DNA of 38,404 bases from an uncultured Ectothiorhodospiraceae bacterium (GCA_913055565.1 CAJXKP010000027.1:1-38404), one strand, 5' to 3'. Counted from the first letter of the stretch, positions 8,729-17,575 are shown. Notes: a model not told the origin generated them from the sequence alone. Numbers and translations: made by a program.

Positions 8729-9098
8729 GGCTCGAGCTCCATTCGGTTAGTTGGCTAGGGTTGGTAGTCCGGTCTTGAGCTTGTGGGCGCTAACGCTCTT
8801 GCCCCACGCTCCGCCCTGTATTCCTAGAAGAACGCGCAGCGGATCGCAATCCCGGCTCCGGTATGACGAGATGGGCAGCATTGCGTTGATGGGAGCAATG
8901 AACTCAGATGCGCTCGTGTCTCGGTCGCCAGCGATCGGCGCGACGATGCGGCGTCAGCACCGCGGATGCGACTCGCTTGGCGGCGCCATCCGATAACCGA
9001 TGAGTTCGCGCGGATAACGGCGGTGCAACCAGTACACCGGGTCCGGCGCTAGCGGGGTCGCCTCAGTGCCGCCCTTTCGTTATCATCACGGACACGAT
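8729..9098. other. Intergenic region upstream of sodC and tRNA-Arg
   Basis: A 370-base stretch without a supportable gene. Near its right end a TATCAT at 9081-9086 lies 12 bases before the tRNA and is a plausible -10 element for it. No clear -35, repeat or operator was recognised. Confidence 0.4.
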
Positions 9099-9172
9099 GC
9101 GCCCGTAGCTCAGTTGGATAGAGCACCAGGCTTCGGACCTGGCGGTCGGGGGTTCGAGTCCTCCCGGGCGCA
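9099..9172 (+). tRNA. tRNA-Arg (anticodon TCG)
   Basis: A 74-base cloverleaf. The acceptor stem is GCGCCCG with CGGGCGC, followed by discriminator A. The D-arm is AGCTCAGTTGGATAGAGC. The anticodon stem CCAGG/CCTGG carries loop CTTCGGA, giving anticodon TCG (reads CGA and, if the wobble base is modified, other CGN codons). The T-arm contains GGTTCGAGTCC. The genomic bases after the discriminator are CAC, so the 3' CCA is not encoded and must be added by nucleotidyltransferase. Confidence 0.96.
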
Positions 9173-9356
9173 CACCTGCCATCCTTGGATAAGTGCTGCT
9201 GAACGTCTCCCCTGGTCGTGGGGCGGCTAGCCGAACGCGCTGGAGCCGTAGGGTGCCAGCCGGAACACGCCGGCGGCATTGCCGGTCTCCTGAGCATAAC
9301 CTGCTGCGTGATCAAGCCGTCGCGCGGCGCCATGACCGCCTACCTGAGGATGCGCC

Positions 9357-10004
9357 ATGTGGCCCATAACGCGTTTTCTGTACGAGCTGAGCGGGGCGGG
9401 TGATCGCGAGCAACTCGTCAGCGTGCTCCGCGCTCGCCTCCAAATTGGAGCTAGCGATGAGGCGGTGGGTGCCATCGACCAGCTCATCGATGCCGGGTTG
9501 GTCGACACCGATTGGGCGCGCCGCCTCGAGCTTGCCTTTCCCGAGCGTGCGGCTGGGTTGCGTGAGGCGTTGGCTGCCACGGCGTCGCAGCGTGGGGATG
9601 CTGCGCCGGGCGCTGAGGGGAGCCAACAGACGGTCAGTGAACGCTGCTTTCGCCCCCATCTATGGGTCGCCAGCCAGTGCGATCGCGCGACTCAGATGAC
9701 CATCCTGGCCCCCACCGGAGGTATCAACCGCTGGTTGAAGGTCGAGTTGCCGCACACCATCGACGAGGAGTCATGGCGTGGCCAGCAGCAGGTCGTCCGC
9801 CGGACGGTGCGTGATCAGCAGCGCTACGCGCGCTACGGTCGCGAGATTCCTCTGTTCGGGCCCATCGTTGGCTATTGGTACCGCCCACGGCTCGAAAGCC
9901 GGTACTGGGTCTCCGTCGATGGCATTGTCCACAACCAGGACCACGGTCCCTTCGAGGAGCCACGGGCCCGCCTGAGGGGCCCGTCACCCTCGCTCGCTGG
10001 CTAG
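9357..10004 (+). CDS. Unrecognised protein, 215 residues
   Basis: I do not recognise this protein. It opens MWPITRFLYELSGAGDREQL and is predicted soluble, without signal or membrane segment. Residues 1-75 look helical and Leu/Ala/Arg-rich. Residues ~95-200 are richer in Trp, Tyr and Arg (RYARYGREIPLFGPIVGYWY, RYWVSVDGIVHNQDHGPF), suggesting a folded beta-containing domain. Reading-frame length and amino-acid make-up resemble the neighbours better than the opposite-strand frames, so I take it as real. GAGGA lies upstream of the start. It sits right after the tRNA, a place where foreign genes often integrate, though no integrase is visible. Confidence 0.6.
   Translation: MWPITRFLYELSGAGDREQLVSVLRARLQIGASDEAVGAIDQLIDAGLVDTDWARRLELAFPERAAGLREALAATASQRGDAAPGAEGSQQTVSERCFRPHLWVASQCDRATQMTILAPTGGINRWLKVELPHTIDEESWRGQQQVVRRTVRDQQRYARYGREIPLFGPIVGYWYRPRLESRYWVSVDGIVHNQDHGPFEEPRARLRGPSPSLAG
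9962..9984. terminator. GC hairpin at the 3' end of the unrecognised gene
   Basis: A perfect 8-base stem ACGGGCCC/GGGCCCGT with a 7-base loop. It lies inside the last codons of the 215-residue gene and before the convergent dehydrogenase gene. No T-run follows, so termination is possible but unproven. Confidence 0.35.
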
Positions 10005-10034
10005 CTAGCGAATGGCAACTAGGACAGCGTCTGC

Positions 10035-11480
10035 CTACCGATTGGCGACGGGGACCGTCTGGGCCTCGGTGAACTCGAACAACCCCTCAATGCCGCCCTC
10101 ACGCCCGTAACCGGATTGCTTCATGCCACCGAAAGGCGCCTCTGGGGTCGGGCCGGTACCCGTATTGAGCGCGGCATGGGCGAACTTGAGCTGGGCGATG
10201 ACGCGTTGACCGCGCTCAGTGTCGGCAGTGAAAACATAGGCCGCCAGGCCGAAATCGGTATCGTTGGCGGCGGCCACGAGCTCGGCGTCGCTGCCGAACG
10301 GGATCAACGGCACCAGCGGCCCGAAGGTCTCTTCGTCGTTGCAGAGGGCGTCCTGCGGCACATTGGATAACACCGTCGGCGGATAGTAAGTCCCCCGCAT
10401 GCCTTGGGTGTCACCCTGATAGACACGCTTCGCGCCCTTGTCGAGGGCGTCCTGGACGTGGCGTCGCACCTTGTCGACGGCGTTATCGTCGATGAGCGGC
10501 CCGATGTTGACGCCGGATGCCATGCCGTCGCCAACCTGCAGGGCACGCACGCGCTCCGTCACCTTCTCGGCGAAGGTGTCGGCGACGCGCTGGTGGACGA
10601 AGACGCGATTAGCGCACACGCAGGTCTGACCGCCGCCGCGGAACTTGTTGCCCATGAGCTGATCAGCCGCGTAATCCAGATCAGCGTCCTCGAAGACGAT
10701 ATATGGCGCGTTGCCCCCAAGCTCCAGCGTCAAGCGCTTGACACCCGTCGCCGACTGCTCGATCAGGTGCTTACCGACCTCCGTCGAGCCCGTAAAGCTG
10801 ACGATCCGCACAGCGCTGTGCTCGAATAGCGCGTTGGTGATGGGATTGGCGCTGCCGACCACCAGATTGAGCTTGCCACGCGGCAGGTTCAGGTGCCGAT
10901 CGATGAGCGTGAACAGGCTCATCATGGTTAACGGGGTCTTGCTGGAAGGCTTGATGACACAGGCACAATCCGCGGCTAACGCCGCCGATAGCTTCTTGGC
11001 GATCATGCCGATAGGGAAGTTCCAGGGGGTGACCAGGCCAACCACGCCGGCGGGGCGGTGGTGGACCGTCCAGGTACAGTCCTTGGGCTGCTCGTCGATG
11101 GTGCGTGGCCCGAGCTGCTCAATATTGTCGCCGCAGAAGCGAAAGAACCCCGCTGCGTAGTCCACCTCACCCTGGGCCTCCGCCACGGGCTTGCCGTGCT
11201 CAAGGGTCAGGATGCGGCCTATCTCCTCGCGGTTGGCCTGGAGGACTGTCACGATTTGGTGCAGCCATTCGCGCCGCTGTTCCAAGCTGGCCGGCTCACT
11301 GAGGCTGGCCTCCGCGGCATCGATGGCGCGCAATGTCTCGGTGCGGCCCAACTTCGTTATCTCGGCGAGCGTCTCGCCCGTCGCCGGGTTTGTGACCGGG
11401 ATGCCCGCCTCATCAGTGGTGCCGGTCCATTGGTCGGCGATGTAGCCGCTGAACTGGGGAAGCAGGTCGGATTCGATCAT
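10035..11480 (-). CDS. gabD: NAD(P)-dependent succinate-semialdehyde dehydrogenase
   Basis: A 481-residue aldehyde dehydrogenase of the GabD group, which oxidises succinate semialdehyde to succinate at the end of GABA breakdown. The NAD(P)-fold signature VGLVTPWNFPIGMI (147-160), general base Glu253 in LELGGNAPY and catalytic Cys287 in GGGQTCVCANRVF are all present. The Cys-x-Cys pair in that last motif is characteristic of SSADH. Family length is normal. It lies 145 bases downstream of a D-2-hydroxyacid dehydrogenase on the same strand, so they may be co-transcribed. A neighbouring aminotransferase could supply semialdehydes, but substrate specificity within ALDHs is easily misjudged. Confidence 0.88.
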   Translation of the reverse strand: MIESDLLPQFSGYIADQWTGTTDEAGIPVTNPATGETLAEITKLGRTETLRAIDAAEASLSEPASLEQRREWLHQIVTVLQANREEIGRILTLEHGKPVAEAQGEVDYAAGFFRFCGDNIEQLGPRTIDEQPKDCTWTVHHRPAGVVGLVTPWNFPIGMIAKKLSAALAADCACVIKPSSKTPLTMMSLFTLIDRHLNLPRGKLNLVVGSANPITNALFEHSAVRIVSFTGSTEVGKHLIEQSATGVKRLTLELGGNAPYIVFEDADLDYAADQLMGNKFRGGGQTCVCANRVFVHQRVADTFAEKVTERVRALQVGDGMASGVNIGPLIDDNAVDKVRRHVQDALDKGAKRVYQGDTQGMRGTYYPPTVLSNVPQDALCNDEETFGPLVPLIPFGSDAELVAAANDTDFGLAAYVFTADTERGQRVIAQLKFAHAALNTGTGPTPEAPFGGMKQSGYGREGGIEGLFEFTEAQTVPVANR

Positions 11481-11625
11481 GGCGTTGGACTCCGTGCGGC
11501 TAGCGCCGATGGGGTGTCAGTGTCGACCGCCGCGGGGCAGCGTTATCGGCTAGTTGTGCACCGCGACTTTACTCGCTGTATAGTGAACAACTCGATCGCT
11601 GGCGTCCATGCCGCGTGAGGCCGAA

Positions 11626-12621
11626 TCAACCCGCGCTCGGGGCGACGTAGCCCTGGCCCTTATCGACCTTGTTGATGAGTGCCTCGCCGTGTTGCCAGCG
11701 CCGCAGGTTGTCATGGAACTGCTCCGTGAGCGCGCGTCGCCATCCAATGAAGTCACCGGCCATGTGGGCCGATAGCCGCACGTTGCCGAGATCCCACAGC
11801 GGGTGATCGGGCGGTAAGGGCTCCTGCTCGAAGACATCCAGCGCAGCGCCAGCGATATGGCCGTCGTCGAGCGCCGCCACCAGGTCGTCGGTAACCACGA
11901 TGGGCCCGCGGCCGATGTTAATCAGGCGCGCCTCGGCGGCCATGGCCTGGAACGCGCGGGCGTCGAAGAGGCCCCGCGTGCCCGCCGTCAAGGGCGCCGC
12001 GATGACCACGAAATCATACTCTGGCAGACAGTCCAGCAGATCCCGCTGGGCATGAATGGTACCGAAGCAGTCATCGCCATCGCGGGCGCTGCGGGCAACA
12101 CCGTCGGCGCTCAGTCCCGCCGCCTGACAGAGCCCGGCGATCTCGTGGCCGATGGAGCCGGCGCCCACGACGAGCACGCGTTTGCCGGCGACCTTCTCGG
12201 TATCGCGATGGCGCCACTCGTGGCGCTGTTGGTAGACGGTGTTGCCGCCGAAATCCTTACAGAAGGCGATGATTTGCCCGAGCACGTATTCCGCGATGGC
12301 GCGGTCGAAGATGCCGCGGGCGTTGGTGACGGGGATGTAACTGTTGCGGAGGTCCGGGATGAGCAGGGCATCGACGCCGGCACTGGTAGCGTGGATCCAG
12401 CTCAGTCGGTCGATATTCGGCCAAGCATGCCCAAGCGCATTGGTGCGGAAATCAGTAACGCATAAGACATCGGTGCCCGGCATGGCACTTGCAAGCTTCT
12501 GATCGCTGTCGGCGTGCCGGAGTTCAGCCTCGGCGGCGATGGTGTCCATACCCGGCGGCAGGGGCTCGTCGGGCCCCGTTAGCACGGTGATGACGGGATT
12601 GTTACGGCTTGTGGTGGCCAT
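11626..12621 (-). CDS. D-isomer-specific 2-hydroxyacid dehydrogenase
   Basis: A 331-residue NAD(P)-dependent enzyme that interconverts 2-oxo acids and D-2-hydroxy acids. The nucleotide-binding motif GAGSIG is followed by the standard catalytic set: Arg in INIGRGP, Glu in DVFEQEPLP and His in RLSAHMAGD. The N-terminal substrate domain is divergent. The closest type I can suggest is a glyoxylate/hydroxypyruvate reductase-like or phenylpyruvate-type reductase; the substrate is uncertain. It is divergent from the aminotransferase gene across a 173-base gap that should contain both promoters. An oxo acid made by that transaminase would be a natural substrate (inference). Confidence 0.88.
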   Translation of the reverse strand: MATTSRNNPVITVLTGPDEPLPPGMDTIAAEAELRHADSDQKLASAMPGTDVLCVTDFRTNALGHAWPNIDRLSWIHATSAGVDALLIPDLRNSYIPVTNARGIFDRAIAEYVLGQIIAFCKDFGGNTVYQQRHEWRHRDTEKVAGKRVLVVGAGSIGHEIAGLCQAAGLSADGVARSARDGDDCFGTIHAQRDLLDCLPEYDFVVIAAPLTAGTRGLFDARAFQAMAAEARLINIGRGPIVVTDDLVAALDDGHIAGAALDVFEQEPLPPDHPLWDLGNVRLSAHMAGDFIGWRRALTEQFHDNLRRWQHGEALINKVDKGQGYVAPSAG

Positions 12622-12794
12622 CGGCTTCGCGTCTTATGGCGGGGCAATATGCCCTCAGAATGGTGCAGGACGCTACAAACCGCATAATTGCCGGTCAACC
12701 TCGGCGTGGCGGTCCGTCAGCAGCAGTTGACCGACTGCCTCGGGGGCTCTAACGTCAATGTGTTATCCACGAATTTTTTTAGGGGAGCGAGGTC

Positions 12795-14009
12795 ATGGTT
12801 AATCCGGTGGAGATGGAGCAGCAGAACGACCTAGCGGAAGGCCCGCTGTTCAGTCCGTCGCTGCAGGCCATTCCGGTCCCTGGTATACGCCGGATGATCA
12901 ATGCCTCGGCCGGGATGTCCGATGTCCTGCATCTGTCCATCGGCCAGCCCGATTTCCCGACACCTACGCATATCGTCGACGCCTATGTGGATGCGCTGCG
13001 CTCGGGACAGACGGGCTACACCCTGGACGCTGGCCTGCCCGAGCTGTTGACGGCGCTAAAGGATTACTACAGCGAGCGCTACGACCGCCAGCTCACCGAG
13101 GACAACTTCCTCGTGACGACGGGGGCGACGGAGGCGATGTATCTGGCCCTGACGGCGACGGCCGCGCCCGGGCGTCAGTTCATCGTCACGGATCCGGCGT
13201 TTGCGCTGTACGCGCCGCTCATTCGCATGAACGGCGGCGAGGTGAAGATCGTCCCGACGCGCGCCGAGAATGGCCACCAGGTCGATCCTCAGGAGATCAT
13301 TGATGCCATCGGCATGCGTACCTTCGCCATCGTGCTCAACTCGCCCAATAACCCGACGGGCACGGTGTACTCGCGCGAGACCATGGAGGCCATCGTCCAG
13401 GAGGCGGCCTACCGCAATATCTACGTTTTCGCTGACGAGGTCTATGACCACCTGATCCTGGACGACATGGAGTTCCCCGGTGTCATCTCCTGCACCACGG
13501 ATCTGGACCATGTCATGTCCATATCCAGCTTCTCCAAGACCTACAGCATGGCGGGCCTGCGCATTGGTTGGATCATCTCCAGCCAGGGAGCGATCAAGAA
13601 GCTCCGGCGCTATCACATGTTCACCACCACTGTGGCCAATACCCCGGCGCAGTGGGCCGGCGTGGCCGCGTTGCAGGGCGGTAACGAGTGCATTGACGAT
13701 ATGGTGGCGGAGTACCGCCGGCGTCGTGATCGGGTTGTCGAGCTCATCGATGAGGCGCCGTATCTGAGTAGCTATTGGCCCCAGGGGGCGTTCTACGTCT
13801 TCCCCTCGCTACCGCCCCATACGGATGCCTCCAAGCTAGCTCTGCGGATGCTGGAAGAGACGGGCGTGTGCGTTATCCCGGGTGACGCCTTCGGTGAGAG
13901 CTGCAGCAACGCCATACGGATCAGCTACTCCAATTCCATGGACAAGATTGAGCAGGCCTTCGAGCGCATGATCCCCTGGCTCAAGGAACAGAAGCTCGGG
14001 CCGCGTTGA
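12795..14009 (+). CDS. PLP-dependent aminotransferase, class I/II
   Basis: A 404-residue fold-type I aminotransferase that moves an amino group between an amino acid and a 2-oxo acid. The Schiff-base lysine is Lys248 in SSFSKTYSMAGLRIGW. Other PLP contacts are Asn186 in NSPNNPTGT and Asp214 in VFADEVYDH, and the carboxylate-binding arginine is in NAIRISYS near the C-terminus. Sequence style is that of the aspartate/aromatic/PatA-like subgroup. The ATG follows an AGGGGAGCGAGG ribosome site. It is divergent from the hydroxyacid dehydrogenase and convergent with the GNAT-nitrilase gene, separated by a REP-like palindrome pair. Confidence 0.92.
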   Translation: MVNPVEMEQQNDLAEGPLFSPSLQAIPVPGIRRMINASAGMSDVLHLSIGQPDFPTPTHIVDAYVDALRSGQTGYTLDAGLPELLTALKDYYSERYDRQLTEDNFLVTTGATEAMYLALTATAAPGRQFIVTDPAFALYAPLIRMNGGEVKIVPTRAENGHQVDPQEIIDAIGMRTFAIVLNSPNNPTGTVYSRETMEAIVQEAAYRNIYVFADEVYDHLILDDMEFPGVISCTTDLDHVMSISSFSKTYSMAGLRIGWIISSQGAIKKLRRYHMFTTTVANTPAQWAGVAALQGGNECIDDMVAEYRRRRDRVVELIDEAPYLSSYWPQGAFYVFPSLPPHTDASKLALRMLEETGVCVIPGDAFGESCSNAIRISYSNSMDKIEQAFERMIPWLKEQKLGPR

Positions 14010-14068
14010 TAGGGTACAACCCTCCGTGCTCCTACGAAGAGTTGATCCTAGCCCGGCGCATTGAGTCG

Positions 14069-14145
14069 GTAGGAGCCGAGCCCTCTCGGCGATCGGCGGT
14101 GGGTAATACGGCCACGGTTGGATCGCCCACGGGGCTTGGCTCCTG
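14069..14145. repeat. REP-like palindrome pair between convergent genes
   Basis: Two head-to-head units. Unit 1 (14069-14096) starts GTAGGAGC and contains a perfect hairpin GCCGAG-CCCT-CTCGGC, then GATCGG. Unit 2 (14121-14145) is on the other strand and reads GCAGGAGCC...GGGCGATC. Together they form a larger inverted repeat: arms 14071-14083 and 14132-14144 pair with one mismatch, and GGCGATC (14088-14094) pairs with GATCGCC (14121-14127). The GTAG head plus GC palindrome is the layout of REP elements mobilised by RAYT transposases. Placement between two convergent 3' ends suits a terminator or mRNA stabiliser. A second copy elsewhere in the window was not found. Confidence 0.65.
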
Positions 14146-14160
14146 CGAGAGCCTTAGCCC

Positions 14161-15738
14161 CTACTCCGTGGTTTCGCTCTGCTCCTGGTCGAGCCATTCG
14201 ACACGGTAGAGGTCCAGGCGTCGGTCCATGGTGTTACGCACCGAGCCCTCGGCACGCAGCTGCTTGATCTTGTCCATATCGAGATCCGTGATGAGCGTCA
14301 TCTCCGTATTCGGCGTCGATTCCGCGACGATGCCATCGTGCGGGAAGGCGAAGTCCGATGGCGAGAATACCGCGGCCTGGGAGTACTGGATCTCGATGTT
14401 CTCGACCTGGGGCAGGTTGCCGACACTGCCGGTGATCGGCACGTAGCACTCGTTCTCGATGGCTCGCGCCTGAGCGCAGCGGCGTACACGGAGGTAGGCG
14501 TTCTTGGTGTCCGTCCAGAAGGGGACAAACAGTACCTGCATGCCCTTGTCGGCGAGCAGCCGCGGTAGCTCCGGGAACTCGACATCGAAGCAGACCAGGA
14601 TGCCGATGCGGCCGACATCGGTGTCGAAACACCGGAGGCTCTCGCCGCCCTGGACGCCCCAGTAGAAGCGTTCGTCCGGGGTGACATGGAGCTTGTATTG
14701 GTGGTCGGTGGTGCCGTCGCGACGGCACAAAAAGGCGACGTTGTAGAGGACGTTACTGGTGTAGACCGGCATTGAGCCGGCGATGATGTTGATGTTGTAG
14801 CTCACCGCGAGCCGGGACATCGCGTCCACGATCTCGTCGGTGTATTGCGCCAGCCCGCGCATGGCCTCGGCCGGGTCCTCCTGGTTGAATTGCGCCAGCA
14901 GCGGCGCATTGAAGAACTCCGGGAACAGGATGAAATCACACTGATAGCCGGCCATGGCATCGACGAAGAACTCGATATTGGTAATGAGGTCATCGAAGTC
15001 CTGGACGCGACGCATCTGCCACTGCACCGCTCCGACACGGATGTTGGTCTTGCGCCCGCCGATCAAGGAGCCGGGATCGGGCTCATAGAAGATGTTGTCC
15101 CACTGGACGAGTGTGGCGTAGGACTTGGATTGGTCGTCCTCCGGCAGGTAGCCGGTAATCACGCGCCGGACGTGGAAGTCGTTGGCGAGTTGAAAGGACA
15201 AAATGGGGTCGTGGACCTCGCGGCGCTTGACGAGCTCCATGTACTGTTCCGGCGTAATCTCGTCGGCGTAGCTCTTGTAGCCGGGGATGCGGCCGCCAGC
15301 GACAATGGCGCGCAGATTGAGGTTGCGGCATAGTTCTTTGCGTGCGTCGTAGAGACGCCGCCCCAGCCGCATGCCGCGATAGTCGGGGTCGACAAAGATG
15401 TCGACGCCGTACAGGACATCGCCGTTGGGATCGTGATTGGTAAGGAAGCCGTTGCTGGTGATGGCCCCATAGGTATGCCGGTCGCCAAAACGGTCGTATT
15501 CGATGATCATGGAGATGACGGCACCGATGACGCGCCCGTTGTCCTCGACGCAGATCTGGCCCTCTGGGAAGCGGTTGATCTGGGCGGAGAACTGCTTGCG
15601 GGTCCAGGCGCCACCGATGCCGGCGTAGACGCGCTCCATGATGTCCTTGACATCGGGGTAGTCGGCGAGCTGCAGATTACGCAGGCGCAGACGGTGCTCG
15701 TCGGCCTCGTACTGCTTGGTGCTGTCTTGCTGGCTCAT
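14161..15738 (-). CDS. GNAT acetyltransferase-nitrilase (carbon-nitrogen hydrolase) fusion
   Basis: A 525-residue two-domain enzyme. Residues ~15-220 are a GNAT domain with the acetyl-CoA loop RGMRLGRRLYDAR (121-133). Residues ~232-515 are a nitrilase-superfamily domain with the complete triad Glu274 (LFPEFFNAP), Lys349 (YKLHVTPDE) and Cys383 (GILVCFDVEFPE). This pairing matches the family of Bacillus subtilis YhcX, whose natural substrate is not settled. The nitrilase part hydrolyses an amide or nitrile carbon-nitrogen bond; the GNAT part may acetylate a product or only sense acyl-CoA. It is transcribed toward the aminotransferase gene. Both active sites look intact. Confidence 0.9.
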   Translation of the reverse strand: MSQQDSTKQYEADEHRLRLRNLQLADYPDVKDIMERVYAGIGGAWTRKQFSAQINRFPEGQICVEDNGRVIGAVISMIIEYDRFGDRHTYGAITSNGFLTNHDPNGDVLYGVDIFVDPDYRGMRLGRRLYDARKELCRNLNLRAIVAGGRIPGYKSYADEITPEQYMELVKRREVHDPILSFQLANDFHVRRVITGYLPEDDQSKSYATLVQWDNIFYEPDPGSLIGGRKTNIRVGAVQWQMRRVQDFDDLITNIEFFVDAMAGYQCDFILFPEFFNAPLLAQFNQEDPAEAMRGLAQYTDEIVDAMSRLAVSYNINIIAGSMPVYTSNVLYNVAFLCRRDGTTDHQYKLHVTPDERFYWGVQGGESLRCFDTDVGRIGILVCFDVEFPELPRLLADKGMQVLFVPFWTDTKNAYLRVRRCAQARAIENECYVPITGSVGNLPQVENIEIQYSQAAVFSPSDFAFPHDGIVAESTPNTEMTLITDLDMDKIKQLRAEGSVRNTMDRRLDLYRVEWLDQEQSETTE

Positions 15739-15829
15739 AGACGGTCTTGCGGGCGCATCGTCAGTGACATTGCAACGACTAGGGTATCACGCTGCGCCCC
15801 GGGCGGCGCGCTGCGGCATAGAGTAGGAG

Positions 15830-17575
15830 TTGGTTATCGCCAAACCGCACATCGTCGCACGCGCTGTGCTTGTCGGCCTAATGACGCTGGCGATCAGGCC
15901 GGCGCTAGCGGCCGAGGTCGCATGGCAAGTCGAGGGCTTGGACGGCAAGTTGGCGGACAACGTTCGCGCGCATCTGGGTGATCCCCGTCCGGCGGCGACG
16001 CGGCGCGAGGCCCGGATCGTTCGGCAGCGCGCCCGCGAGCGCACGACGGAGGCGCTGCGGGCATTGGGCTACTACGAGCCCGAGATCGATTCGAGCCTTG
16101 ATGGTGATGCCGAAAGCGGTTGGACGCTGACGCTGACCATCGATGCGGGCGAGCCGGTCCGGCTTCGGGAGGTCGAGATTGCGGTCAAGGGGCCCGGCTC
16201 CGACGACGAGGTCTTTGCCGCAACCATTGATGCGCTGCCGCTGGAACCCGGTGATGTCCTCAACCACGCGGTCTACGAGTCGGCTAAGAGTGCCCTGCGC
16301 AACCGGGCGCTGAGCCGCGGTTATTTCGATTACCAGTTCGAGACCAGCCGCATCGCGATCCGTCCGGATCAGCGGCGAGCCGATGTTCGCTTGATCCTGG
16401 CGAGCGGGCCTCGTTATCAGGTCGAGCGCATCGAGTATTCGGATACCCCCTTTAGCGCCGATCTCGTCGAGCGACTGATTGCCATCGATACGCCCGTCTC
16501 GTACAGCGCCGATCTGGTCGCCCGCCTCAATCGGCGCCTGGCCGATAGCGGCTACTTCAGCGAGGCCCGCGTTAACGTCGCCCGCGACGAGGCCGATGAT
16601 GGCAAGGTGCCGGTACGGCTCGAGTTGACGGCGCGCGAGCCCAATACGTTGGATGTCGGCGTTGGCTTCTCGACCGACGAAGGGCCCCGTGTGCGCGGCG
16701 GCTGGAAGCGGCATTGGCTCAACGCCAGCGGCCATCGGGCCGATTCCGAGGCGCATGTCTCTCCCGTGCGGCAGAATCTAACGGCCAGTTACACCATCCC
16801 TCTGCGGGACCCGATCAACGACACGCTCAAGTTCCAGACGGGGCTGCAGGCCGAGGATATCGAGGACACCCAGAGCCTGCGGGCGACATTCGGGATTCGG
16901 CGCCAGCAGACGTTCACCTCGGGCTGGCAACGCGTGCAGTCACTTCGCGTCCTGCATGAGCGCTTTGAGCAGGCCGATGATAATGAGAATACAACGCTTG
17001 TTCTCCCAGGCTTGAGCTTTAGCCGCACGCGGGTTCGCGGGAGCCGCAATCCGCATTGGGGCGACTCGCAGAGCTATGCCGTTGAGATTGCCGATGAGCT
17101 GTTGCTCTCCGATATCGGGCTGGCTCGCTTTACGCTGTCTAACAAGTGGCGCCGCAGCATCTCGCGCCGCCATCGGTTCACGTTCCGCCTCGATGCGGGC
17201 GGGCTTACCACCAACTCCTTTGAGGAGGTGCCGGCGTCACTGCGCTTCTTCGCCGGTGGTGATAACAGCGTCCGCGGCTTCGAGTATCGCTCCCTGTCCC
17301 CCGAGAACGACGATGGCGAGCTGGTTGGCGGGCGTTTCCTGCTTACGGGCGGTGCGGAGTACAGCTACCCCGTCCGGGAGAATTGGCGGCTCGCTGCCTT
17401 CGTGGACGCGGGTAACGCCTTCGACGACCCGGCGGATGCCGACGTTAAGGTGGGCGCGGGGCCCGGCGTTCGCTGGGCGTCCCCGGTTGGCACCATCCGT
17501 GTGGACCTGGCCTGGGGCGTGAGCGAAGATGAACCCCCCATCCGGCTGCACTTCTCACTGGGACCGCCGTTTTGA
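15830..17575 (+). CDS. tamA: TamA, Omp85-family outer membrane protein
   Basis: About 581 residues. TamA is the outer-membrane half of the translocation and assembly module, working with TamB in outer-membrane protein and lipid homeostasis. A signal peptide (hydrophobic VLVGLMTLAIRPALA then AEV) is followed by three POTRA-like repeats over about 30-260. A 16-strand-type barrel with the conserved loop-6 motif VRGFEYR (about 481) follows, ending in an aromatic C-terminal strand (LHFSLGPPF). The start is unsure: no ATG precedes the signal, an in-frame stop lies at 15824, and the TTG at 15830 sits right against AGGAG; a GTG at 15866 is the alternative. The next gene overlaps the stop, so tamA and tamB are coupled. 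Confidence 0.92.
   Translation: MVIAKPHIVARAVLVGLMTLAIRPALAAEVAWQVEGLDGKLADNVRAHLGDPRPAATRREARIVRQRARERTTEALRALGYYEPEIDSSLDGDAESGWTLTLTIDAGEPVRLREVEIAVKGPGSDDEVFAATIDALPLEPGDVLNHAVYESAKSALRNRALSRGYFDYQFETSRIAIRPDQRRADVRLILASGPRYQVERIEYSDTPFSADLVERLIAIDTPVSYSADLVARLNRRLADSGYFSEARVNVARDEADDGKVPVRLELTAREPNTLDVGVGFSTDEGPRVRGGWKRHWLNASGHRADSEAHVSPVRQNLTASYTIPLRDPINDTLKFQTGLQAEDIEDTQSLRATFGIRRQQTFTSGWQRVQSLRVLHERFEQADDNENTTLVLPGLSFSRTRVRGSRNPHWGDSQSYAVEIADELLLSDIGLARFTLSNKWRRSISRRHRFTFRLDAGGLTTNSFEEVPASLRFFAGGDNSVRGFEYRSLSPENDDGELVGGRFLLTGGAEYSYPVRENWRLAAFVDAGNAFDDPADADVKVGAGPGVRWASPVGTIRVDLAWGVSEDEPPIRLHFSLGPPF

Noticed and set aside
8751..8996. 81-residue open frame upstream of the tRNA
   Set aside because: No ribosome site, no family features, and a composition unlike neighbouring proteins.
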